A stretch of DNA of 64,000 nt from Bugulina stolonifera. Its lineage: Eukaryota; Bryozoa; Gymnolaemata; Cheilostomatida; Bugulidae. The DNA lies in NCBI GenBank assembly GCA_935421135.1, contig OW285190.1:1116001-1180000 (forward strand), read 5' to 3'. The position numbers and the translations under genes are program-made. The notes below the pieces were generated by a model. The model was not told where the DNA came from and did no database searches. It saw only the letters and a program-made list of their open reading frames with translations. Below, piece after piece: positions 23,116-34,643 of this stretch (positions are counted from its first letter, which is position 1; each line of letters begins with the position of its first letter).

Positions 23116-25914
23116 CAGTGGTGGATTGGTAAAGTTTTACCAACAGGAACTGTGCCCGACCCTGCGAGGCATCACCTGGCATTTCGAGCTGGGGGTTTGG
23201 GGGGCGCTGTAAGCCTCCCAACGGGGTCCGGGGCAGCGCCCCGGAGCCAAGCAAAATCTGTGCATTTAAGGTTGCAGAGACGCTTAAAATGCTCATAAAA
23301 ATGTTTCATAAAGTCCCCTAATGATAACTGCTTTTTCTGTGTTAGTCATCAATAGAAATGTGGACTTACTAAAACTTGACAAAACACATAGTTTTACTCA
23401 GTGCGTTTTGCATTAAATGCAATATGTAAGGCCTATTTGCAGCGAAGGGTTATGACTACACTAATAAACATTTGTAATTTTACTGCCCATAAGTAACATC
23501 AGGTAAGAAAGTTAGGATCTGAATAGATAAGCGCGTTTCTAATATGGGGTAGAGAAGGAGGATCATGTAGCAGACAACCCTTATAGGGTTGGATGTCCCT
23601 TCTGCCACCGCCAGGGAATAAATAAATATTGATGTATTTTTATAGTAATCCAAATCTAATAGAGAAGTGCAAATGTTCTCAAAACATAAGCGTTAACATC
23701 TTTTATTTTTAATTTGCAGTGTATAGATAATAAAATTGTGGCAGCTTCATCATTATGTAATTGCTTATCTGTGTTATACATGTACATGCATTTTTTATGT
23801 ACATGTGCTATATTTGTCATGTATAATGTGTCCTGTTGTATCTTTGTACATGGCTGTTTGGCTACGTAAGCATCATGTTGGCTATATCTGTGTATTGAAT
23901 ATTTCTGTCACTTATATCTTTATTGCTTTCATGTTTAAGTCAGTAGGCAAGTGTGTCTTCTAGAGAGTATTCTAGTGTATCAACATAGGAAGTTGCGGCA
24001 TATACAAGTACAAATTACAAGCTATTTAGGCATGATAAAATAATGGGTGTAGAATTAATCAAGGGTTGTGAAAATAGTTTGGTGAGTGGAGAGTTTAGAA
24101 AGTGGATCGGTAAAGTGGAGTTAGCGGCTGAACTACAAAATATAACAATGGAGAGTTGCCTTTGTTACTTAACGAACTGGCCCTCACATTCTATGACCAG
24201 CTACCAGTGGAAGTAAAAGAAGACCATAACCTACCAAAGAAGGCTTTGCTGACAGCGCTTACTTTCAACAGCTGAAATGCTCAAATTTGCAAAGAGAAAA
24301 GGTTCTGCAAAAGTTAGAAATTGCAGAAGTTATTTCAGCAGACAGGAGTTTAGTTGAAACCCCAGACAAAGCAAATACAAGCCACTCATGAAACACACAT
24401 TGATGCAAATGCAGACTCATAAAATGCCTTTTGGTGACTGGGTTGCCTAGTGAGGAAGCTAACCAACTGAAGGATACAGTGACTTTGGATGGGTTGGATT
24501 CATGTAATGCAGCAGTGGTGAAAGAACTAGAGCAGTGATAACACCGACCAGATTTAGTTCAGAGAAGCCTCCATATGAACTGAACCATGTGGCACCTGAT
24601 GTTTTGAAGGAGTTACTGAAGTCTCTGCTGGAACTAGTACTGAAGCAACTCCACTAGAAATAAAATCTGCTGCAGCTGAAGCATCCCCAGCTGAAGAAGC
24701 AGAGACAGCATCTACTAATGAAGGCTATAGCACTGAACCGCCAGCAGAGGATGGACCAGAGGGTCATACAAAGAAATCTGGGTGTAGTTCTGACGAAAGT
24801 GTACTATTTAAGAGACTGTTTAAAAACCTTTTCAGTTATGTGAGTGTACCATAGAACTTGAATGCTACAGTGCAGACCCCAAGAGATGTAACCTTGAATT
24901 CGTGTACATAAATACTTAGGACTGTGAAATGCACAAGTACATGGCATATTGGAACTGCTACAGCACCTGTTTCTAACACATCAGCGAAGATAGATGATAT
25001 CGCCTGACATATTGATGATATTAGGTTTTGCTAGCAACCAGATTAGGGAAGGTCTCCTCATGTAGAGCTTGACATTTGCAGTATAAACAGCCAGGATAAT
25101 GAGCAGGATGATGCAAAATACATGTATGATATTAGTGGTAGTAGTACATGTAGTGTAGATGTGTAGTGTCTTTTAGAGAGTCCTCTAGTATAGCAATAGA
25201 GTTGTGGTAGATACAAGTAGTAAGACTTCACAAATACTTTAATAAAGAAATATATTTTTTTATATATATAAGCAGTATTAACAACATTTGTTATTATAAA
25301 ATAATTAAATTTATATTCTTTTATTTTACTACTTGCTCTAACAACTGAAATTTAATATTAGCTGCTCTCTAGATGACTGAATATTTTCACTGACTTTGGT
25401 TTTCAACCCAATTGTCAGATGTGAGTTGAGAGCAATTCAAGAGTAATATTCTTCTCAATATCATTACGATTGTGCTGATGCATACCTTTTCTTCTGGAAC
25501 ATAGTTGTCAGCTTTTTTACTAGTTTTTAATCAATGATAATTGTCAACATTAATTGAGTAAACATAATTATTTCAGTGAATATTAGAAGGCCAAGATGCA
25601 TTAGAATGTTGTTTCAAAAATTGAAAATAGCGAAACGGAAATGATTGGGAAAGCAGCTAATCTGAGTAGCTATTACTAGTTGTTTGCAATGCACTTGAGC
25701 TAACTGGCTTTTGTTAATGTATAGTGTGGGAATTACCGATATTTTACAGGGCTTTTACTAGTGGTGCCGATGTAATTTTTCCGAGATCTTTCCTGGTACA
25801 CACAGTAGGTGGTTTCCAATGCAAACACAAAATTATCAACCGGAACGACCGTTCCACCTTGGATTTGTCAACAGGAACGGCGTTCCGGATCGTTCCGGTA
25901 CCAATCCACCACTG
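23116..25914. mobile_element. Nested hAT-type element with perfect target duplication
   Basis: It begins CAGTGGTGGATTGGTA and ends with the exact inverse TACCAATCCACCACTG. It is flanked on both sides by the 8-bp duplication TATACATG (23108-23115 and 25915-25922). A GC-rich palindromic segment (GGGGTCCGGGGCAGCGCCCC) follows the left end. The interior holds a decayed gag-like frame and no clear hAT transposase. Confidence 0.85.
24040..24855 (+). pseudogene. Gag-like / transposon-borne ORF remnant
   Basis: Plus-strand frames give SGEFRKWIGKVELAAELQNI, then LALTFYDQLPVEVKED, then an acidic Ala/Glu-rich stretch (AAAEASPAEEAETASTNEG), with frameshifts near 24150 and 24270. The first part resembles short gag-like proteins (F-x-W-x-x-K-V-E-L-x-A-x-L-Q) carried by invertebrate retroelements; this is a pattern judgement only. 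It lies inside the nested hAT element. Confidence 0.45.
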
Positions 25915-26274
25915 TATACATGTATATGTATGAGGCTGGGTGATATTTGATGTTACTACACAGGTATATTTCATAAACTTGATACGCTTCAAATGCTCTA
26001 TTTTTCTGAAAAGCACTCTCAGGGTGTGGCCTGATATTTTGGCCCTACCAACATTTTTTAGGGCACTACCATACTGCATTTATTTACCTGTTTAAGGATG
26101 CATTTTGATAGTGTATACAAAGTCATGTAACATTAATCGAATTAAACCAAACATATCCTTGATTAAATACAGTTTTACAAAGAAGTATGTTGTTTGCTAC
26201 GAAGGGGTACATTGTTTGCTACATGACTGCTAAGGGGTACTTAGGCTAAAAAATGTTGGGAACCCCTGATCTAA

Positions 26275-28385
26275 CAGTATCAATATAATATGAAGTATGA
26301 CTCGTACTTCATGCTGTATGAGTGTGTTGCATATAAATAGTGACAATTATTATATTTAAGAGTTGTCCACTCTTGCGCACTTGAGAGAATGTAACTCCTC
26401 ACTAAAATTGATTGGCTGACTGTAGATAGGACAGGTATGTATAGGAGAGGAGTACCTACACTGTACAGTAGTCTCAGTAGAGAGATAGATAGACAGATAC
26501 CTAGAGTAGACTGTGAAAATGAGGCATGGAGAGACAGCAGTATAGACTGTCGACATACCTGTAGATAAGTCACACAGTGACAAGAGTGGACGACTACATA
26601 GACGTTACACATACATATTATACAAATGTATAAGCTAGTAGAAAACACGAAAATGGAAGAAAAACTACAAAATAGAAAACCAAATAAAAACCAATAAAAC
26701 ACTAAAACAAAAACACTAAAAACTAAACTAAACTACAATAGTGTGGAGCGTAGGTGGATCGTAGGCTACCCAGTAACTCATATCAATGCGTACTAAGGAG
26801 CAAGGATATATGCGGAACAACTATCTCGTTGTAGACCTTGGAATAGAGTCGACACCGCCACATCCTAGACCACAGAACCAGAACCTACGCCACACAGCTT
26901 ACTACATTGGAGATCAAGGTGCTGACAAAAGGACTTACAGACAGCGTACTACTACTACTACGTACTACGTACAGCTGGTGAGTCCTATGTACTTTGGCTC
27001 CAATTAAATGTTATAACTGACAACACAATACCAAAACCCCCAATTTTAGTTATAACAAGTGTGGTAAGTGGCTGCCGGCTGGTCAATTAAATTCTCTAAG
27101 AGACAGTAAAGTATATACGCACTTAAAAGATTGTTTAAATTCTAGTTAATTAGTGAAAAGGCTCAACAGGGTAAGGGAAAATATTAATAAAACAAAGCGG
27201 AAAACTGAGGCCAATCCACACATTAATACCACCAAAGTTCCTTTAAACTTTGCTTCCACACAAACATCACGTGCTTGATGGACCCAAGTTCAAACCTATC
27301 GACATCATTGGGCAACGTTCAAAGTACCTCGTTATCATTGGCTAGATTAGGACGAATAGGTATCTTTGTCAATGTAATTAAATGTCAGGGTCACAAACTT
27401 AGCTATGTTTTCATGAGAGAGTATTGAAAACGCTAACGGGTTTTGTTTCGATACATGTAACTATGATTGCGACAAAACACGTAGCAGTAACACATGTCTG
27501 TTTACGATCCTGGGCAACTCGGAGCTGTGGGAATTGCAAAGTTTTGCACACTTCACTTGAGTTTTATCATATCAACTTGAACTTTAATTTAATGTTAGTT
27601 TTCGATATATCTGAATCAAGTCAAAGGAAAATTTTATCTTAGGGTGCTATTTGCAATGTTGCATTGGAAATCTTTGCAATGGGTATTTAAAGTTTAAACA
27701 TACGTGTTTTGAACGACTCTCCGAATTACTACAATGTTAATGTATATTATAATTATTAATTATTATAATTATAATTATTATAATTATATTATTGCATTTG
27801 ATTATAAATTATAATTATTATATATATTATCATTATGTACAGTATTAACTACTGTAATTATTATTATTTATAAATTTAATTCATTGGATCTATCGACTAC
27901 TAACACTAAATATTCTTTCGATATAGGCGACTTTTCATACTTTACTAGATTAACTTTGACTCGGGTGTGCTCATCCAGTCAATCTTGGAAGTTTATCATC
28001 TTCGACTTTCTCTTCTGTTTCACTTGAATATAATAGGAACAAAGAAGCCCAAGCTACTACAGTTTTGGATATTTTCTTTTTGTTTTGTTTTTCCCTCTCT
28101 TTCTTCAAATAATATTTACATTTACATTTATTGGGTTTTCTAAAAGTTTACAGATAACATTATTTTGTTAAATGTAACTTGTTGACCACAAAAGAAAAAT
28201 ATATATATATATTATATATAACTCATAGGAGAGAATAAATAAATAAACAAAGAGAACAAAAAAAAAATATTTAGGACCTATCAACTTTTGCTGCAAATTA
28301 TTTTTGTGATATTCATATTGATTGTGACAGAGCTTCTCTTTTGATATTTTTGTACAAATTGCCTCATTAGATTATTTTATACAGC
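26275..28385. other. No recognisable gene; AT-rich, with A/T microsatellites
   Basis: The stretch includes TAATTATTATAATTAT tracts around 27735-27870 and a poly-A/T-rich lead-in to the LINE at 28.4 kb. An open frame at 26786-26980 ends at a donor-like CAGCTGGTGAGTC, but it has no recognisable protein and no partner exon that I can find. Confidence 0.5.
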
Positions 28386-28392
28386 TAATAGA

Positions 28393-31300
28393 ATGGCTGC
28401 ATGCGGTGGTTGTAAGAAACTTAGTCAAGGTAATTCAATCCAGTGCAACTTCTGTTCGCTGTGGTTTGACACCAAATGTTCTGGTGCAGACAAAGCAACA
28501 ATAAAATTTTTAAACGGTGCCAAAGGCTCAAAATCGTCAGTTCACTGGTATTGCAATTCTTGTGAGGCCAACTCTAAAAAGCTGTTTAATTTGATAGCCA
28601 ACCTAGATAAAAAAAGTCTTGACAGTAGAGACAAAAATTGATAAACTGACAGAGTCTCTCTCTAAAATATCGGACAAGGTTGACAGGCTGCCGCAAGGTA
28701 GCAATTTTACCTCTAATAATGTATCAACGGTATTAAGCGAGGTAAAAGAGCAAGAAAAAAGGGCCATGAATATTGTGTTTTCTGGAAAGGCTTCTGAAGC
28801 CTAAATCACTAAATTCTTGCAGCATACTGGGGTTCGAGAGGCCGATAAAGTATTTGCTATAGGCAAAAATAAAAATGTTTTCATTGTAACACTTGAAAGT
28901 GAAGTTGCTAAATGGAAAGCTGTTGGAAAGACTAGAATGTTATGTAGCCTACTTCTATTGATGACTGTAATGGAATGTATGTTAATCCTGATTTAACTAA
29001 GTCGGAACGTGACATGCAATTTAAACTGAGACAAGAGCTTAGGGCACGCCGTGCCAATGGTACAAATACTCGTATGATTATCAAAAGAGGAAAGATTGTA
29101 AGAAAGGATTTGGACTAGCATGCAAATGATAGTACTGCAAATAGAAAAAATACAAGGAAAACTAAGAAAGAACTCCATCTTGATATTTTATATACCAACA
29201 TACGCTCTTTGCGAAACAAGTATGTCAATTTAGAATGGGAGACTATGGTCAACACCAACATATACATACAACTGTATCACTGAAACAATGTTAGACAATA
29301 CAGTATCTAGTGGAAAAATAAAGATTACTAATTTTTCAGTTAACTGTCAGGATGGAAATATTAACTGTGGTGGAGTCGCAATATATTTACACAACAGCAT
29401 TGAAGCGACTAGGGTTTTGTTAGATTCAGCAGCTGAGGCGGTGTGTCTCAAAATCTCCACTGATAAAGGTAGAGACAAGATCATGATTCTGTGTGTGTAC
29501 AGACCTCCAAATAACAGTGACAATCTTTTGATTCCTAATTTGTTTAAGGAGGTTGTAATGTTGTATTCACAAGAAAACTGCTCATTGCTTATATGTGGTA
29601 ATTTTAATTTTCCACATATAAATTGGCATCTGGCTTCTGATTCAGGATCAAAAGCTTTATATGACCCATTTTGATCCTCGTTGTATGATCTTGGACTAAT
29701 CCAACACATATTTCAGCCAACTCATACTCATGGAAATATATTAGACCTTGTATTTAGCAATGAGATGATAGTATATGATATAACCATGCATACCCTTGAC
29801 TAAGTGATCACTCAATAATAACAATATCTCTAAATTTATGTGCAGAGCTTACTAAGGATTTGAATAGTAGAATAATATATAATTATGACCAAGTAGACAT
29901 CAAACGGGCAAAGGAAACTTTTGTTCCATGGGAGGAAGCGATAAGACAAGCCATTGAGAAGAAGGAACGCATAGACTCTATTTATGATATGTTTATTCAA
30001 TCGATACAAGATTTAAAGAACAAGTGTATAAAAACCAGAACTATTACTACGATTCCTAATAGTCTAGAATGGATGACAACAAGTCTCAAAAGTTCTATTA
30101 GCCATCAGCGCACACTTTATAATAAAATGAAAAGATTTCCATCAGACTATAACATCAAACAATATAAGATGTGTAGGAAAAAGAACAAGATTTTAGTAAA
30201 ATATGCTAAAAAGAGTTTCATGAACCGAAAGTTATACAAACCTCTCATGGAAGGTAATTCAAAATCATTTTATAGGTATCTTCGAGCATGCAGAAGTAAT
30301 GACTCTAATGTTACTCCACACTTGAAATATACTACCCAAATTTTTAAAACACCAAAATCTAAAGCCAACTGTTTCAATGAACATCTTGAGTCTGTGTTCA
30401 CGGTGGATGATGCGTCTGTTTGTCAAACTCTTGGTACTTCATATGACAATGCAATTGTCAGTCAAGAGATTACTGTGACTGCCAAAGGAGTCTTAAAGTT
30501 ATTAAGCGACATTGATACCAACAAAGCAGGTGGACCTGATAACATCTCAGGTGTTGTGTTGAAAGTCTTTGCTTCTGTTATTTTCATACTCACTTTCATC
30601 AGGAGTAATTCCTTCAGTTTGGAGGCTGGCCAGAATTCAACCAGTTCATAAAAAGGGAAGCAAACAGCTACCTAATAACTATCGCCCAGTCTCCTTGACT
30701 TGTATAACATTCAAGCTTCTTGAGCACATTATTTCCTGTCATTTACACCTCGTTTTAGAAGAAATAGACTTTTTGGCTGATGGTCAGCATGGTTTTCGTC
30801 CACACAGATCCTGTGATACACAACTCGATCATACTCTTGGACATGTTTTCCATTTGTATGATTTAGGTAACACCATAAACTTACTTATTTTAGATTTTTC
30901 GAAAGCATTTGATACAGTAAATCATAGGAAGCTGACTTTCAAATTAAAGTAGATTGGTATCAACAGTACTATTGTCAGCTGGATTTCAAAGTTTTTGAAT
31001 GATCGAAGACAATATGTCACTGCAAAAGGTCAAAACTCCAGTTGTCGACTGGTAACATCAGCAGTTCCTCAGGGTTCAGTTTTAGGGCCACTTCTCTGCT
31101 TAATTTTTTACCAATGATTTGCCTTCACAATTAAAGTCTCCATGTAGGTTGTTTGCAGATGATGTGATCATTTATAACACGGTTAAAAATGCATCAATCT
31201 TACAAGATTTAAATAAGCTAAGAATATGGTCAGAAAAGTGGCAATTAAATTTTACTGTCTCAAAGTGTAGCTTTTTACAAATTGGACGGAAAGGACGAAG

Positions 31301-31840
31301 CGATAAACAAGACTATTTTTTACACCATCAAATTTTAAAACAAGTTGAATTTCACTCATATCTCGGAGTCTGTCTGCAGTCTAATTTAAAATGGGATCGC
31401 CATATTAACAAAATTACCCACACTGCAACACTAAGGCTAGCTCAACTACGCAGAATTTTACAGTATGCAAATATGCCAACACGCAAAGTAGCATATATAT
31501 TTAACATTGGTAAGACCTTTGCTAGAGTTTGCAAGCCAAGTGTGGGATCCTCATCAAAAAAAATCCAATTAAACAAATTGAAAAGGTACAAAATAAAGGT
31601 CTAAAATTTATTTATAAAATTAGAGAGCAAGTTAGTTTTAAACAGCTGAGGGAAAAGGTAGGCATTAAGTCCTTACAAGAACGGAGGAAGGCGGCAAGAT
31701 TGTCACTTTTTTCAAGGTGCCTGGCTGAAGGTATTGAGCCAACTTTTAATTACAATTTAGATAAGATACACAAAACAAGACAAGCCGTTAATACATATAC
31801 ACCACACATTAGAACAAATATCATTTATTGCTCATTTTGA
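28393..31840 (+). mobile_element. Near full-length CR1/Jockey-like LINE, decayed
   Basis: ORF1 (28393 to about 28800) opens with a PHD-like Cys-rich finger (CGGCKKL ... CNFCSLWFDTKCSG ... HWYCNSCE) and a coiled stretch. ORF2 has an AP-endonuclease part (about 29180-29850): ILCVYRPPNN, LLICGNFNFPHINW, SDHSII. RT follows (about 30490-31600): PVHKKGSKQLPNNYRPVSL, LDFSKAFDTV (motif A), PQGSVLGPL (motif B) and LFADDVIIY (motif C). The frame ends at 31838. Stops and frameshifts near 28802, 29674, 30650, 30950, 31100 and 31530 make it inactive. A finger-bearing ORF1 followed by APE-RT is typical of CR1/L2-group LINEs. Confidence 0.88.
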
Positions 31841-32159
31841 CCCAGAACCCTGAGAGAGCTACGGTCTGATTTGAATGACTGAGACTAATAATAGCACATG
31901 TATCACAAAACATAAAAAAACACATATATATATAAATAGCATATAACAAAGAAAAAGATTACAAAAATAGTACATTTAACATAAAATTGAGTTTTCACGA
32001 CTTTACTGACTTTTAAGTGCGGTCTTTGTGAGAAAATGAAAAAAAAAACAAAATATGAAATTGAAACTTTGATTCTGACTAATTCAAATTAAAATTGAAT
32101 GTGTGTGTCTATTACAACAATGGGCACAGACCTGGTGCATGTTTTTCAATGCGGATAAA

Positions 32160-34135
32160 TGTTATTTTCTCTAACTCAGCCAACGTTCTCTGACACTGAC
32201 AGTCTCTGGGTTTCACCTCTGGCATTCCCCAGGGATCTGTTCTTGCACCAGTGCTCTTTCTGGTTCGGGTTAAAAATGGGGCCTCTAGACCGCTCCGAAA
32301 AGCAGAAAGGGAGGCTATTTTTTGTTACAAGCAAAATAGAATAAAATGGGTCACAGAACAAAAACTAGAAAGAAACATATAAGTATAATTAGGCTATTTA
32401 CTAAAAGATCCAACTCTCATGTCATGGTTGTTCGTGCAACAAATGCATTGAAGCTCACTCAGTCACTGTGCTGTTTGTATGAATGGCCACAGGCAAACGT
32501 TTCGACTGGAATCTAGTATTTTGCCTGTTTGGTTTAAAACAATTGTCTATAAAATTATATTCAGATCATGAAAAGACACACACTCAGATTGAGTTAAAGT
32601 AAAATGGAACATGGTTAATTGTTTATTTTTACGGCGGTCATCAACCCCTATTGGTGTCCCAAGTTTTGAGATAACAGATGAAGGTGTCATGAGGCTTCTT
32701 AGTTTGCTAAAGAAAGGAAAAGCCCCAGGACCGGATGGCCTGAGAAAAGAAGATCTCTGCGTTGATGTAGTCACTATCTGCAGATGTCTGACTATAATCT
32801 ACAACAAATCAGTAACAACTAGTTGCTTACCAAATTCGTGAAAACTGCCAACATAACTCCTGTTCACAAAAAGGGTCCTATTGACCTTCCAGCCAATTAC
32901 AGACCGATATCCCTAACAAGTATTCCCTGCAAATTACTAGAACACATTATTTTAAATAACCTAAATGCCAAAATTGAAGATATATTGTCTAATCAACAGC
33001 ACGGGTTCCGCAAAGGACTGTCCTGTGAGACACAGCTATGCAACACATTTCATGACATTGCCAAATCACATGAGTCTGGAAAAAACACCCATGCTGTGGT
33101 CATGAACTTTAGCAAAGCCTTTGAAAAGGTTCCCCACGCTCTCCTGATGAGTAAAATATCGTCAGTCAAACATCTTGACCCCTTTATCATCGCTGGGATC
33201 CAAAACTTCTTACTCAATAGGAAGCAACATGTAGTTGTTGATTGTGCATCCTCAACTGATCTCCCGGTAACGTCTGGTGTCCCTCAGGGTTCTGTCCTCG
33301 GCCCAACTTAATTTTTGCTCTACATAAATGATATGTAAACAGTGTTGATTGTAAAATCAGCCTTTTTGCAGATGATACTTTAATGTATATGGAAGTCAGC
33401 TCGGAACAAGACATAGACCAATTCCAAGCTGACATCAATGCCATACACAACTGGTCTAAACAATGGAAGATGGACATTAATGTACCCAAGTGCTTTCTAA
33501 TGATGTTTGGCAACAGGAATCAGCAAACCCCAGATTACACCCTCGGTGGCCTTGTCATGGAGCGTATAAACGAAACCAAATACCTAGGTGTGATCCTGCA
33601 GTCCAACTTACAGTTTCCTAGTCACATATCAACTGCTATCTCGAAAGCGAACAAATCCCTTGGATTCATCAAACATGGTCTTTATGATGCGCCAGAGAAG
33701 GCTAAACTATTGGCCTACTTGTCCCTCTGCAGACCCTTGATGGAATACGCCTCCCCAGTTTGGTCTTCATATACTAAGCAGCATATTCATGAAATAGAGA
33801 TGGTCCAACACAAGGCCCTGAGATTTATGCGCAAGCTACATGGTTGAAATAGTATTATTGCCGCTAAAGCCCAGCTTGGTCTACCAACCCTGGAGGAATG
33901 TCGACAGGCAAGCACTTTCAACTTCCTTATGAGAATACCTAGCAAGGAAGAAAATCACAGTGTATTCGCTAATTCATATGAGGAACTAATGAATCCAAGG
34001 ACGTCTTTGCAGGCGCGTACAGCAGCAAAAAATGTTCCCACAGCTATATATGCCTCCACCTCTGCATTTTGTAATAGCTTTCTAGCCCGAGCTGTACATG
34101 AACTCAGGGCCAAGTGCCATATAGATAACTAAGTC
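32160..34135 (+). mobile_element. Second LINE, RT and C-terminal part only
   Basis: An RT motif-B scrap (TSGIPQGSVLAPVLFL) lies at about 32205-32265. A longer fragment starts at about 32635: GKAPGPDGLRKEDL, HKKGPIDLPANYRPISLTSI, MNFSKAFEKVPHALL, VTSGVPQGSVLGP, LFADDTLMYME. The LINE C-terminal region continues to the stop at 34130. Breaks lie at about 32840, 33308 and 33845. Its sequence differs from the 28.4-kb element, so it is another family member. Confidence 0.85.
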
Positions 34136-34234
34136 TAATATAGTGCAAAAAAACGAAAGTTCGTGAATACTGCTAAACCTATCTACTATCATATGTCAAA
34201 CCATTGAGGCGCGCCCCTTTCACCACGAGTGATC

Positions 34235-34605
34235 TAGCGTGTGCTATTCGACGAAGAAGTAGTTTCAAACCTAATTTCTCCTTTTTTTCTGAGACTCCAT
34301 GGCGATCCCTAATGTTGCCCATAAAACGTGTAGCCTTATTTGAATGGCTTCCAAAAGATTAATATATTTAAGTAAAAAAGGATCCCACACTTCTACAGCA
34401 TACTCTAGCGTTGGTCAGCACAGAGTCGTGTAAGCTAGACATTTTATCTTCTCTAGGGCCAGTGGTAGTGTGCACCTCAGAGTTTTTTATGCTTTCGAGC
34501 TTTTTTGCTTATGTGGTCACTCATGTAAAAATTGTTTGAAATTACAATACCTAGATACTTAAAAAAGTCAGTCTTCTGTAAAGCAAAACTAAAGTCAACT
34601 GATAA
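34235..34605 (-). pseudogene. LINE C-terminal fragment, opposite strand
   Basis: On the minus strand, frames give KTDFFKYLGIVISNNFYMSD, ARKHKKLRGA, LAYTTLCWPTLEYAVEVWDP and ATLGIAMESQKKKEKLG, the post-RT region of a CR1/L2-like LINE. It ends about 40 bases before the SVIP-like start codon, so it may overlap that gene's promoter or 5' UTR. Confidence 0.72.
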
Positions 34606-34643
34606 TTTCGTATGGATTTGTTTGCAGCTGAATAGTTGTCGTC

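Larger units (their letters stand above)
22220..26268. mobile_element. hAT-type transposon, outer element of a nest
   Basis: The ends are CAGGGGTTCCCAACCTGGGG and, inverted at the right end, CAGGGGTTCCCAACATTTTT, giving a 14-bp terminal inverted repeat of hAT type. Flanks ATCTACAG and ATCTAACA are an imperfect 8-bp target duplication. Inside lies a roughly 156-bp tandem duplication (AGGCTGGG-GATATTTGATGTTACT, near 22970 and 25930), whose second copy was the target of a second hAT insertion. No transposase is recognisable in the outer part. Confidence 0.75.

Noticed and set aside
26786..27007. Possible exon ending at a CAGCTG/GTGAGT donor
   Set aside because: No partner exon, no family resemblance and low-complexity Thr/Tyr codons near the end; chance is likely.
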